NCBI GenBank assembly: GCA_050084985.1
Contig: JBITNC010000001.1
Location: forward strand, 211,668,001 to 211,732,000
Source: Nageia nagi
Taxonomy: Eukaryota; Pinophyta
Reading direction: 5' to 3'
DNA: 64,000 bases
Shown here: positions 34,501 to 49,400 of the stretch, one piece after another
Layout of the letters: each line of letters starts with the position of its first letter
How positions within the stretch are numbered: the first letter of the stretch is position 1
Made by a program: the position numbers and the translations under genes
Notes under the pieces: generated by a model
The model's database searches: none
What the model was told of the DNA's origin: nothing
The model's input: the letters and a program-made list of their open reading frames with translations, nothing else

Positions 34501-37500
34501 AATCATTTATTTAAAGTTTAAACTTATAAAACTTAATTTGGGCTGTATAAAATAAACATTAAAATTTTTAATTGTTTCACAAGAAAATAAATGCACGTAA
34601 CTTATTCTACTGCAGAAGTTACAAATCTACGTATTTTGATATTCCAAAATCTCACATATTTCTTTCTATCTCTTACCTTTTTGAGAATGCGCTGTGTGTT
34701 TATTTCTTTTGTACTCTCAGGCGTAAGATTCAATAATTCTGAGTTCCATGTACCGTAATCATTGGCAGATATTAAAATAATTTCTTCATTTCTTTCTTGA
34801 AATTGATTCTGTACTGAAGTATTATGTCATAAAATATCATATATTTATTCCATAAATCTAGACATAACTATTGAGTGCTTTCAGAACCTGAGAAAAAGAG
34901 TTCTGGATTTGAAATGTCTCTTTCCAGATTTCATTTATAATTGTATACAAATGTTTTTCAATACTTGATTTGATTGAATATGCCATGTTAATTGCAGACC
35001 TTACAACGGTATCAAACAGGATTGAGCAAAACTGGGTTTATATTAACACTTTTAGAAATGCTGAATTATCGTCTGATTCCACTATACAGGTGACATCTAC
35101 AAACCTATTTGTATCCCTAAGTCAAAATAAAAATAAGAATTTGAATTTCAGTTTTCATTTATTTTAAAGCTTAGTCCTAAAGTGGTTTGATGGACAAGTC
35201 ACATGATGGCCTATAGGGGCGAATAAATGGCACCCTTGGTATTTTGGTAGCCTGATGAATGAAGTGGTTGCTAGCTGACCTTTTTTGTGAGTGAAAAGTT
35301 TACAGCTTATTGTATTTATGGTGGTACTTCCCATATAACAGTTAATAAATCAAAAGCATGCGTTGAATTATGTCTAACAATGCTAAGGTAATGCAATTTT
35401 CTTCTATATGGTGTTTAGGTTACATCCTAGTCAATGCGTATAGGCATATTAAACTTCCTTATAATAAGAAGGAAAGTTTTCACTTTGAACTTGAAAATAT
35501 TAGTTGAAATTTGTAGCTCCGCAGTTTCCATCCTTTCAACTGAGGTGATAGTAAACAAATCCTTTGCCAATTTGTCTAAGCTCAAGGTAAGAGTGATACT
35601 GCCTTGGCCCTTTCAGAAAGCAAAATCTGGGAGAAAAAGAACTGTTTTTTTTTTTGGTTTATGCAACAGTAATCAACTTTTTCATTTCTATGTCTTGCAA
35701 GATGGAATTATTAAAATGTTTTGATAGTGTACCTATCTAATATAAAATAAAGATATTATAACCAAAAATGTAACATTTACCAAAATTGCCAAAATAAAAA
35801 CATTTTTAATTCAAAATAAAATGTTTTTTATATGTCCCATTTCCATAAGTCTCCAATCAAAGCTGTGTGATGAGCCTAGCTAGGGCTTAGCTCGAAATGT
35901 TCAAATTATCTTAATTCCAATCATGCATTAATTCCAATTAGAACATGCTTATCACTCCAATTAACTTAATTAAATCAGATCAAATAAATATTAAAATATG
36001 CATGAAAAATACAACTTAAGTGCTAATCAAACCAACACATCACCAAGAGAAATAATATCAAACAAATGAGCCAAAATGATGCTCTAGGAGGGAGGCAACC
36101 TTCGTAAGGCTAAAAAAACAAGAGATCCAACCATGCACATAGGTTAAAAATTAGAATAAATGCCAAATGATGTATTGAGCCAAGAAACACAAGAATAATC
36201 ACCCAATGGGCAAGTATGATGCTCTAGAAGTGTGACGTCTGACTAGGGATGGAGAAGGTGATTGTTCTAGAGCTCATGATAATCTTGAAATGGCTCCAAA
36301 GTTGAGACGAACTCTTGGAAGGCTGAAGATGTGATGCAAGCACCAAGATGGCCTTCTATGGCTGGATGTCCAAGTGTGTGGCTCTCCAATGGAACTTTTG
36401 AATGCTGAAATTCTCTCTAAATGTGCAACTCTCCTAGGATGCTCTCTCAAACCTTTGGGTGAAGCTCTAGGGCTTCTTATGATGTGCTAAGGCAACCAGG
36501 GCTTCTAGATCTCACAACATGAAATATTCCGAACTAGGGCTGATCTAGAATCTTGCCAAAGGAGCTCACACTTGTGCATGGATAAACACCTATTTGCCCA
36601 ACGGTGGATTTGGGAGCACTTGTACACATGCGCTAGCCTTGCGGAGACTCCTAGATTCCCACGCTGGCCCATTATGACCTCCTTGCACCCACGCATGAGT
36701 CCTAGACCCACGTGGCACATTGGACTCCCACGTTGGCTTGCGTGTCACCTTAAACACCCACATTGGCATGCGTGGCACCCTGGACTCACACGTTGAGCAT
36801 TAATGACCCCTAGCTACCCACGTTGGGCACGCTTGACCCCTAGTTGGAGATCCCGAGCCTCCTAAAGGCCATCGTTGAGATTGGAGAGGTTGGGGATGAC
36901 TTCTAGATGAGATCTAGATCCAATGATGAGTCATATAAGGCTAAGGAGCCTAATTGTAGAGATAGACTTGATTTAATACAGAAACCCTTCTCTTCGGAGT
37001 TCCAAAGACTTGGTGGTGTCAAGCACTGTAAGGATCCAAACAAAGTGCAAATTAGCAAGTTTCAAACAATATACCCTGACGTCAGGCCTAATGCATCAAA
37101 CACAAGAATACAAACCCTCAAAATGGCAACGTTAGGGTTAGGGCATCCACTTCAAGCTACCACAATGCAATTATGCGAATGTCGAAGCTAGGGCATCAAT
37201 ATTAAACATGCACAACACCAAGATGCCTCCCCAAGGCTGGCGCATGCATGTAAGTATCCATCTAGTCATCCTAGTGTAATAATAGACCTTGGAATTCCCA
37301 CAATCATGGTCGAGATCTCCAAGTGCAATAATGACACCTAATCTAAGCTTGGGAGGGAGACGTCCCACTTGGAGCTCACAAGGGGGTCCATTGACCGAAT
37401 AAGTCTTCTATCCCAAGTTACAAACATGAAAGTACAATGCTATAATAAAATATATTACAAGAGGAACCTAACGGACCTCACAATTAATTACAACTAGGCA

Positions 37501-40500
37501 AGGGGGTCGTCACAAAACCTCCCCTCTCAAGATTGCTTGCCCTTAAGCAATTCAACGCTGGATGTGCAAGTATTTCGACTCCTTCCCATTTAGAGTCCTC
37601 ATCTAGCAAGTCCATCCATTTAATCAAATACTCTTGGATCTGTCTAGACCACAACTTCTTGATTCTGGTCTCAAGCACTCTCTTAGGAACCAAAATCAGC
37701 TATCCCTCATCATCAAGTGGAGGTAGGATGGTGGATGAAACGTCCTGCTTCCCCACGGCCTTCTTCAGAAGTGAGATATGGAAGGTGTTGTGGATCTTGC
37801 TCTCTTAGGGCAACTCCAACTCGTATGCAACCTCTCCTACCTTGCCTAGGATCTTGTATAGACCGAAGAACCTAGGTTGTAGTTTCTTTGTCTTTCTTTT
37901 CTTGAGGGATGATTTCTGGTATGGCTGCAATCATAAATACATCATGTCTCCCACTTCGAAAACCCTCTTTGTCTGGGTTTGATCATAGTACTTCTTTTCC
38001 GATTCTGAGCCATTTGCAGGTTCTTCTTCAATGCGCTCATGATGTCTTAATACTTCTGCAAGAAATAGTTAGCCTTGGGAGCCGTACCTTCATCAAAAAT
38101 AATGTTCGTAAAGTTAGGAGGATCATAACCATACAAAGCGTTGAAAGGGGACATCTTGATGGACATGTGGAAAGTGGAGTTATAGCAATACCCCCCAATG
38201 TGGAGCCACTTACGCATGATTGCTGCTGCCTTGTCACATAATGCCTCAAATACCTTTCCACCCACTTGTTGATGATATCTGTCTGCCCATCTGTCTGGCG
38301 GTGGTAACTAGTGCTAGGGGTGAGATTAGTTCCGCTCAATCGGAATAGTTTATGCCAAAACAAGCTCATGAACTTGCTGTCCCAATCACTCACAATCCTC
38401 CTAGGTAACCCATGCAACCTGAAGATCTCTCCGAAGAATAAATCAGCCACCTGCGCAACAGTGTATGTAATAGTGATGGCAAACAAATGGGCAAATTTGG
38501 TAAGTCTATCCACTACCACAAAGATGCTATCTTTTCCTTGTGCCTTTGGGAGGCCGGTGATGAAATCCATAGATATGTTTTCCCACTTTTGTTGAGGAAT
38601 AGGCAATGGTTAGAGCAGCCCTACCAGCTTCACATGCACCTCCTTGTTTTCTTGACACTGCACACACTCCTGGACATTTTTCAAAACGTCTTGCTTCAGC
38701 CCCTTCCATGTAAACCTTTCCCTTATAGCTTGGTATTTTTTGTGCTACCTGGATGTCCTGCAAGAGTGGTGTTATGCAACGCATGGAGTACCTTCTTCTT
38801 GACCTCATATCTTGTTGTTAGGAAGATCTTGTTCCTCTTTAGGAGCAGCCCGTCTTTGACTACATACCTTCTGTTCTTCATGATCCTACCGAGGATGCCT
38901 GAAGCGAAGTCATCCTGGGTTTATTTAGCCATAACCGTCTTCTTCCAATCAGCCATGGTAGAGGAGAGAGAGTAGGACGAGTTCCTAGACATTGCATCTG
39001 TTGCTGTGTTCTTCTTTCCTTTGATGTACTGGATCTCAAAATCAAAGGATTGAAGCTTACTCACCCACCTTTGCTATTTCTCACTCAGATCTGTCTAACT
39101 GAGGAAGTATTTCAAGCTATTGTGGTCACTCTGAATGATGAAGGGACCACAAACCAAGTATTGCTTGAATCTCTCCAACGCATGCATGATAGCCAATATC
39201 TCTTTATCGTACACGTTGAAATTATGCTCTGCACTAGATAACTTCCAGGTCTCAAATGCAATTGGCTGCCCCTTTTGCATGAGCACTGCTTCAATACCCA
39301 ATTTGGATGCATCACACTCCACTATGAAAGGAACTGAGAAATTGGGTATGGCCAGGCAAGGACAAGTGCATATGACCTTCTTTAGTGTCTCAAAAGCTTT
39401 CTAGGCCCTATCACTCTACATGAGGGGGGCAGCTAAGTGAGAGAGACCACTTATGAACCTCCGATACTAGTTGCAAAGTCCCAAAAACCCTCTCAGCTAT
39501 GTGAGGGACATGGGAATTGGCCATTCTTGGATGGCTGCAATCTTCTGCTTGTCCACCTTGACTCAATCATGGCTGATTATGTGCCCTAGATAGAAGATCT
39601 CTATCATGCCAAACTCACATTTAGACTATTTGGCGTAAAACCTTTGTTGTTGCAGAATCCTCAAAACGTGGTCTAGGTGGCAAAGGTGCTCTTCCCACAT
39701 TCTATATAGACCAAGATGTCATCAAAGAAGACCAATACAAACTTTTGTAACTGCTCTTTGAAGACCTTATTCATTGCCGATTGGAAAGTGGCTGGTGCAT
39801 TAGTCAATCCGAACGGCATCACCAGAATTCGAAATGATCATAGTGGCACCTAAAGGCTATCTTGTGGATGTCCTCTTTCTTCATCCTGATCTGGTGGTAT
39901 CTCAATCTCAAGTCTATTTTTGAGAAGTACTTGGCCCCATGTAGCTCATTAATGAGATCGTCCACCCTAGGGATAGGATATCTATTTTTGATGGTCTTCT
40001 TGTTGAGCAACCGGTAGTTGATGCAGAAAATTTGGCTAGGAGAGGCAGATTTCCATCGGCCAGAAGAAGGAGAAGCTCCACTCCAGCCAGGGAGAAAATG
40101 CCAGAAAGGAAGTGCAATGAGCTTATTGCGGCCATGAGGAGTATGACAGAGGTAGTGCAAAATCAATCAGCCAAAATAGATGCTTGGTTCAAGAGAAAGG
40201 AAGCCCCAAGAAGACAAGTGAGTCCCCCACATTCTATTCTAGATGAGGAGGATGAACCAAGGGAGGAAGATAGAATGGACAAAGAGCCCAACTTAAGGAG
40301 ATTGCGTAGCTCGAGGGATAGAAGGTCCACTCATCATGGATCCATGAGTCACCAAGAGCATGCGTTTGTGAGGTGCCATTCTCATGGGGCACCGTAGGGG
40401 ACACCCTCTCCTAGGGAGGTTCTTGGAAGAATGTAATATTCCAAATATTTTCTAAGACTGAAATATGCAAATTAAGCAGCATATATACCGAATAAAATGC

Positions 40501-43500
40501 TCCAAAAATCAATTACACATGCCAAAAAACGAGCATCTCACATAGCAACACAAAATATCACTCATACACATCCACAAACCTGACGTCAAGCTTCTAGATG
40601 AAAGATAATTGCAAATAGACGACAAAATGAGACAAATATATGGAGATCAACATGCCAACTGCTGAATTAAGAAATACAGAGTGATTACAAGCCTCAAATC
40701 TTGGCAAAGGGCTCAATTTTGGCCTCCAAGGAGCCAACTAGGGCACATACACATGCAAATATGATCATTGCTGGAACAATGGATGGGACAACCACACTCT
40801 CATAAGATCTGAATCCTCTCCACTGAAGGAGCCCTCTCCAAATCCTGGAAACCAACTGAATGACAGGAATGCAACCTCGGAATACCACTGGTTGGACTAA
40901 GATGCTACACCTTAGTCATAGATTAGCAAGATCCTGATACATTAGAGAGTTTCAATGTACTTGGAGATCCCGATATATGATTGTGGGAATCCCAAGGTGT
41001 ATTTAGCACTTAGTGGATGGATGATCACTTAATGGTCCTAACGTTAAGATTGGGAGTACTTGTACACATGTGCCATCCTTGGGGAGACTTCTAGACCCCC
41101 ATGTTGGCCCATGACACCCATGTTGGCCCTCTAGATGCCCACATTGGGGCAAATAGGTGTTTGTCCATGTGCTAGGTGCTATACAAGCCTTGGGATTCCC
41201 ACAATCATCTTTGGGATCTCCAAGTACATTAAATAATAAATAAAACAACATATCCTAGCTTGGGAGGAAAACGTCCCTCATGGGGCTCCAAGGAATTAGC
41301 AACAAATATGTGAGAAATTAAATATTTACAAAAAAGGAATCCCTGGGATTCCAAAATTAACTAATTTTTACAAAAAGGGAATGTTACATATCACAATGCC
41401 ACCCATTGTCTTGCCTAGACTTTCTTTTGAAGAGTATCAATTAAATCTTAAGGCATGATTTAGTAGATGATCGTACATGGAATAATATTATGCTAAATGA
41501 CCATTAATTGATATTGGTATAAGAAGTTGTTTTCTCAAAGGCACTGTTACCTGCTCTTTTTCTACAGGTTTGTTGTATTCATTTATTCCAATGCCATTAT
41601 ATTTTGAAATGATTAGAATTTTCTTGTGCTAAGTCAGTTTCCATGCTTTAAAATTGACGAACAACATCTCATTCTAAAGGAACATTTTGCATCTTTTGAA
41701 ATGTTTTTAGGTGGAATTGGTCCATGTTTCATTTATTTCTATGTTTTGAAATGCTGCTATGTATTACAATCTTTGATTTCTCGGCACCTAGGTATCATGG
41801 GAAAGTGAAGCAGCTGATTTACGATGTTACCAAGATAATTGTTGTGTTCAAGGGGAAGCGTGCTGAGCATCGCCTGTTTAGGCTGGCAGAAAACTTATGC
41901 ATGAATTTAATCCTTGCTTCACGGGATATTGTTCTTCTGAAAAAAGAAATCAAGGTGAAGAGAAAGTGTAAATAAGAAGATTTATGTGCAGATGATTGTT
42001 TTATTTACTATTTTTATTTCACTGATTTGTGAAGCATATCTCTCAGGGCCCAACAGAGTTCACAGAGAGCTTGAACAGGATAATGGTGATTAATCTTGCT
42101 ATCACTATAAAGACTCGTGGTGCAGAGTTTGAGCAGATGTTTTTCCTTCAGCCATTATTAGAACAAATACTAGCAACAAGTCACCATATCTGGTCAGAAA
42201 AAACAATGCGACATTTTCCTTCTCTAATTCGTGATGCTTTAAGTGGACGTGCAGATAAGCGGGGCCAATCAATTCAAGCCTGGCAACAGGTTGGGAGTCT
42301 ATTGCTTATGCAGTTTTCCTTATTTTCTTTCATTTTAGTCTCCAGCTCTACCACTTTTAAAAAATGTAAACTAGTGGATTGATTTTTGATTAGTTACTGT
42401 GAAAATTATTGATGTCCTTTAGACAAAGAATAGAACATTTCTAATGTTTGGAAATGACCGGTCAATGTGATGGTGAAGACATGTGTACTGTATAAATCTC
42501 TGTACAAAAGTACCGCCCTGTGAGGTCTTCACTGCTATTCTATACGATTCAATTCCATGCTTTGTGTGGTCTCCTAATGCAGCTATCCCATTGCCTTGTT
42601 TACTGTTTCAAGTTGCATGAATCTCTGTACAAAACCTACCCCATATATTTTAATGCCCTTAAATATTCTTTATGAGGCTTTCACATTTATCCAGTACAAT
42701 TGTTTTCCATGCTTCTGAGGGTCTCCTAATGTATTTGTCCAATTAAAATGTTTACATAATCTCCAGAAAATCTAGCCCTTATATTTTAATGTATGTAAAC
42801 CTTCCCTTTGAGGCCTTCACTGTTATATTATAGAATTCAATTTGGTGCTTATGGCGGTCTCTTAATGCAATCACCCAATTCCAATATTTACAGTTGCAAA
42901 GTGCATAAATATCTATACAAACCCTAACACAAGTATTCCAATGTCGTAAACATACCTGTCATGCCTTCACCTAATACAGTTAGAAGAGCTACAAGGGAGC
43001 CGCATGTCGCCAAGCATATTCTTTTATCCTTCTTAAGCCCATGACAGCATCCACTGGTTTTTCTCGAAGTGTTTATGGTTTATGGATTTACCCTTATTAG
43101 GCCACTTTATGGTCGCTTCCTTTGCGTAACATATGTTCTCATTCAAGGTTTAGTCTGTTGTGTCAGAACAGAAATATTAGATGAGGCTCAGGGGAAGCAC
43201 AGGGGTTTCTTGTTGACAATCAAGGCTGAAATATAAAGTGACTCAAATCATAGTATGGACAGGGATAAAATATGTGAAGTGATTTACAACACCAGGTCAA
43301 TTTCTTTTGTAGAAACCACATGATGATGTGAATTTCTTCGACAGACATATCAGATATTGTCTTTCTTGATGCAGTCCATGGTAGAAGTGATAGCTCCTCC
43401 TAAAGTGTAGAGATCACCAAGATTGTGAAAGTTGAACAATGATCATTCTTTTTAAATGTTTTCTATTGAAGAGCCTTACGAGTACATCAAAAGAATGACA

Positions 43501-46369
43501 TCTTTTCTGGGCCATTTCTTGACTGTAGTATCGAGATACATTTCTACAAAGTTATACAATTGTGTAGATAGAAGAATTATTGGTTGGAAACAAATTAAGA
43601 AATTTTAGCAATGTCCATGGATGACAAAAATAATTCTATGAGAGTTACAAAAAAGCTGGTTGTAAAGCAAGAAATTAAAGCACAATTGATTATGCTAGAG
43701 CATTGTACAAGAGTGATTGCATGTACTATATGTGGTGGTAGAAGCAAACACAAACAAAATATTGTAACACACAAAGCATCATCTTGTGTTGGTCAATAGC
43801 ATAATTTTGAGTTGAAGCATAATCTCTATCAATTTTATCTATGTTGGTCAATAGTAGATTGTTGAGCAGAAGCAATGTTTGAAAAATTGGGTACTAGGTA
43901 TATACTTCTTGAGGGCCAAAAAAAAAGGTCAAAAGTACGGGAAAAAACATGGTAAATTAAAACATGAACACATGAAAAAAAAATGGAGAAAAAACGTGGA
44001 ACATTAAAAAACATGCAATTTTTTTATATTTTTCAGATTTTCCATAAAATATGCTTATCTAATTGCTATAAAACATTCTTATGTGGGAAACAACACATTC
44101 ATGACATAAATTTATAGAAAACTAAATGATAGTGGATCATTGATCATAATTCATATTCATATAACATAGACATAAATCATAAGTTCATAAATCGGTCGTT
44201 GATAATAGATATACAAGATGAAAATGTATGTTAAATCATAAATGTCTACTGCCTAGTGCCAACTTGCCAAGTGCTAACAAGTACAAAAAAAAAGTAATAG
44301 TGTAATACAATGTCAATCAAAGAATCAATGGCCTCTTTTCCTCTTATATCGGCCACCAAAACAATATGATCTACTACCACTAGGAGTGAAAGGACTTGGA
44401 GAGACTTCTTTGCCTTTGCCACAAACATCCACAATAGGGAATGGATCTTGCACCTCTATGTGCACATGCTCCCCCTCTTCCTAGGGTTGGACCTCCTCCT
44501 TCTCCTCTACACCTATTGATGTGTTTGTGTCAATCTCCTCCCCCAACTCAATCCATTTAGCCTAAAACTCCTCGTCGAAATTTGTCTTATACGATGTCAC
44601 ATGGAGTTGCATCACTATATGAGGGATCAATGGAAGACAAATCAATGGGTTCCACACTATTCGTCTTGTGCAATTGCTTCACATACAATTGCAGGTTGAT
44701 GTAGATGTACACAATATCATTCAAGTGTTGCGTCGACAACTTAATAACATTTAAACAAATTTCACCATATCAATCGCAACTTGAAACATAATTGCAAATT
44801 TGCAAGAAGTAAGAATCAAAATTGAAATGAATCAAATTGCTAACCTGTTGTGCTTTTTGTAGTGAAATTTTTGAAAGACATTCCAATTGCACTCGCATCT
44901 TGAAGGGCTACATGTTTGATTGAGGATGCAGATGGCTATGTTTTGCAATTCGAGTCTATCACCTCCCAAATTTGTCCACCATACATCTAATATATAAATC
45001 AAATTAGAAAAATTAAAATTGTTTAAAGCCTAAATGTATAAAATACTAATACTAAAAAAGTAAAAACACAACAAAATGAAGTTGAACAATTTGAATTTTG
45101 AAATATTTATTATTTAGTTTGAACTTTGAAGTTTCCTCTCACCTGGAGAGAGGTCCCCACATGTCTCTATAGCTCCACCAAAACCAAAGAAGCCAAGTGA
45201 CATCTTGTACATCTCCATGTTCTTTAAGATTCGGGCACGCTTGGCAGGATCTCTCACCATAGTGCATATGCTTTTTAGTACCTAAGTTAAATTCTATTAA
45301 TAAAATAAAAAATATTATACTATTAACCAAAAGCTTCACAAATTTTGTTGCAGTACTTTAAGTTTAAACTTGCCTTTCTTGTAATCTCATGATTTTTCAA
45401 CATTTTGGAGCTTTGTGCAAATAATAAGCTAGGGTTCAACATGGCCTTTGCTGCATGAATAGGACGATGGAACATGTTGTTCCATTGCTCATCAATGATG
45501 TTCCAAAAGATGTTGAACTTGTCATCAAACTCATTATCATCATCTGGATGGTCGTCATAATATTTCTTAATGCTCTCTTTGGTCCTATGACACTTTGGTG
45601 GCATAAGTGTCAACAAACTCAACATTAAAGTAGAAAAAATAGGGTTTATGTAATGTTCCAAATGAACACTTGTGCCAAATACCATTAGGGTTTCCAAACC
45701 CTTAGCCAAGCCTCCTATGCTTCCAACGTAGAACCTCTAGGGCTTTCAATCTCACCACAAGCTTGTCATTGGATTCCTAGGGCACCCAATACCCCACAAG
45801 CTTGACGTCAGCCCTCCTATGTCACCAATCACACCATACATCCAATGAATGCACAAAATAGTGAATTTACAATTGCACAACACATACAATGATCATAGCA
45901 TGGAAAACCAACATAAACTAATATCTGAAACCCCAACGCATGTACATATATGCCAATCACATAGCAAGAATGAGATCCCAAAGCCCTCTGATGTATATTA
46001 ATAATGTATAATGGAAATACAATACAATCAAGCCCTTAGGGCTATCGTTGGCCTCGTAGGAGCCAATCTAGGGCATGTCGCCACCAAACCTCATTGAACA
46101 CAAATTGGATAACTCTAATATTGCGTTATAGAACTGTGGGATAGGAACGCTTCCTCAGATTCGAGTACCCTCCACCAAAGGAGTTCTCCTCCAAGCTGGA
46201 TAGTCGACTTAACGACGGAAACGCACCCTCGGATGCCACCTGATGGGTTAGATGCTCCACCTAACTGTAGATGAATGAGATCCCTCAACCCAATCACCCT
46301 TTAGATGCTCTATCTAGGATAAATACTCAGCACCGCTAAGTCTGGATAAGTCCTGTGGATAGAAGAGAA

Positions 46370-46411
<42 letters not shown>

Positions 46412-49400
46412 TGATGTCTAGTATGAAGCTCCAAACAAGTATTTATATCCATCAGTTATAAAAGCTACCTCGGAATCATCATAGCCATTCTAATCCAACA
46501 TTGGGCATTTAGGGGGACCCAGTAACTTAACGCACTGTCCTGGAAGCCCAATAATGTCAACGTGGGGTCCTAGACACTCTAGAGTGCTAACGTGGGGTTC
46601 TTGGAAGCCTAGTAACCAACGTTGGGGTGTGGGGCCCTCCCAACTATGATGTAAGCATGCTAACGGCTGTCCATCCTTATGAGACATAAATACTTCTCGG
46701 GATTCCCACAATCCGGGATCTCCAATGCATATGACCCTATTCTAATCACCTAGGAGAGAGACATTCCACTAGGGGCTCACAATGGGGTCCACATGACTAG
46801 TATATCTCTTATCCTAAGTTACATGCATTTAACACACTGCTAACTCAACAAATATTTTTAAGATATCAATTACAATAAATGCAATTATTCTCTATGATAC
46901 AAAAGGGATATCACAATTTATTAGGAGAGTGAAGAGGTAACAAAAAGAGATTTCGCTATGGTCACTCTTCCACAACAGTGTAATAGATATACCTTGAGAC
47001 ATCAACAAATTAAAGACACAAAAGTACCTTTTATTTGTGCAATATTCTCTTCCTTTTATTATCCATAACATGACCAAGAAGACCATTCTGTAAATCATGT
47101 GAATGGCAGTAGAATATCCTTAAGAACCAATGCGACTAGAATTACATTCACATAGGATGGATGCTATGTTTTGGATTAAGGGAATAAAGTTTTCATAAGT
47201 GACTTAGTAAAAATATGATGATGGATGTCTGACATGTTGACCTTGTAAGCTTTAAGTTTGTGTCCAATGTCCAATTACAAATTTGAATAATATTGTAGAA
47301 TCTGATTCATTATAAGCCATTAAGAATAAAAGGACATGTTGTGCCCGCACAACACACCCCAAAATACAAGATTTTGGGGACCCTAGTTTTGCAGATTTGG
47401 AGACTTGATTTGGATTAGTCAGTGAAGGGAATTGACTTGTATGATATAGGATTAATCATGAGTGTTCTGAAAGAGATGATATTGCTAAAGATGGTGCACA
47501 AAGGCTATTCATGAGACGTTGTGAGATGGTTTAGTGTGTTGGATTATCAATTTTAGAGCTTTCAGGATCCCTAACACAGAGAATGGCATTTCTAAGAAGT
47601 GAGCACAATTTTTGAAATTGGTCAAGGGATGAATAGATGCACTTAATGAAGATGTAAGATGGATTTTATTGTGAATTCAAGGTTTGATAGCATGAGATTG
47701 TAGGGAATTCAAAATAAGGCATATTTGGGCTTGGAATTTTGTGAAAAGGATCGATGATGCCCCCTTGAGCCTAAAAATTAGCTTTTTGGGTCTTAATGGA
47801 TTCAAAAGGAGATAGATTGTGCCTACAAAGAAAAGATGAAGTTTTCTTATGCAAATTTAATGCAAAAAGATACCCTCAAGAGGAGCTTGGAAATAGAGGA
47901 AGGTTTAAACTTACAACTTTCAAATTTCCTCCAAAATTGCTCACTCCCTCTCTAGGCGTAATTTTATGATGTTTAAAGCCTCAAAAAAAGAAAAATCAAG
48001 GCCTAGCATGGTTGTGCACTCAAAAATGTCAAGACTTTTTTTTATCAAAATAGTCAAGCATGGGTATTATGAGGCTCCAAAAATCATGTATTTTTTCTCT
48101 TGGATGTTTCCAAGTAGCTTCAAAACTCCTCTCCCATCTAGGTGCACATTTTCCAATTTACTCCTTTTTTGAACAAGTTTGGTGAAGATCATGAGAGAAG
48201 GTTGAAAATTGAACCCAAAGGAATGCAAAATCCATAGCCTAGAAAAATTTACAAATTGGATCATGATCACTCCTCCCTCATGAGGGCACATTTTTCTAGG
48301 CTATGGAAATCTTCAAAAGGAGAAAACTTACACTTAAGGAGGGAGTGCATCAAATTTTGACAAAATTTAGATTTTGATTTGAAGACATGAGCATGATAAG
48401 GAGGGAAATACAAGTACATTTGGGCTTGAAATTTTTTGAAAAAAGACAAAATTATGCAAATGGTGGCAAGGTGTACATTTTCTAGCTAAGGGAAATTTGA
48501 GAAAAAATAGAAAACTTGCGCCTAGCTAGCTTCTGCATATGAAAATTTCCAAATTTGCAAGTTGAGCAATCAAAAATAAAAAACATGGGTATGGTTGGAA
48601 GTACAAATTCACACATTTTTGCTCTTGGAAGTTTCGAAATGGCATCAAAATGACTCCTCTCCCACCTAGGCACAAATTTTCTAGCTTTGCCTCCCCAAAA
48701 AGAGAAAACATGTGCCTACCCTAATTGGTCAAATTTTTGAAGTTTGAAAATGAAATTTTGAAACATGGGTATTTTGAAGGGTACCAAACTAAGCAACTTT
48801 GCTCTTGAAGCTTTTCAAATTGATAAAAAAAATCACCCTCTCCCACTTAGGTTCACATTTTCTCCCTTTACCCCCTTTTATGAATTTTCAAGAAGCAAAA
48901 CTTTCTCCTAGCATGCAAAAGACCCTATGGATCATACCAAATACACCTTCAAGAGGGATAAGAGCAAATTCAATGGCTTATGAGGTGAGAAAAGAGTCCA
49001 ATGCCTTACAAATACAAGCCAAATCCCCATTTACCTCACAAACACTCCATTTTATTTCCCCAAGCATGCATTTTGAAGCCAAATTACATGAAAAAAGGTG
49101 CAAAAACCACAAATTTTAGAAAATAATTGTAAGAATTGATTTGAGTACCCATTTCTATTGTGATGAAGATGGTGTGGATCAGAATTATCAAAAAATGATC
49201 ACAAGTGTGATTTTTTGTAACGCATGCACTAATTATCATCAACTAAAGCCTTAATTTTTGACCTAATTTTTTTTTAAATTATAACACTCGAATGATCTAG
49301 GAATGAACTAGGTGATCCCACATGAGTTTGATATGCTGCTAGGTAGTTCAGCACTCACATGGCAAGATTGGCGAAGAACCCGGGGTAACCAACCTTGATA

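Noticed and set aside
39914-40135. Minus-strand extension of RT into the 40032-40135 region
   Set aside because: That part is the reverse strand of the gag fragment; the true RT similarity stops at about 40031.
46371-46411. Possible functional trinucleotide expansion in a host gene
   Set aside because: The tract lies inside a solo LTR in an intron, at a place where related LTRs have short TTA runs; it is an ordinary microsatellite.
48799-49119. 106-codon open frame
   Set aside because: It lies in the diverged non-coding repeat block, with biased composition and no conservation between repeat units.
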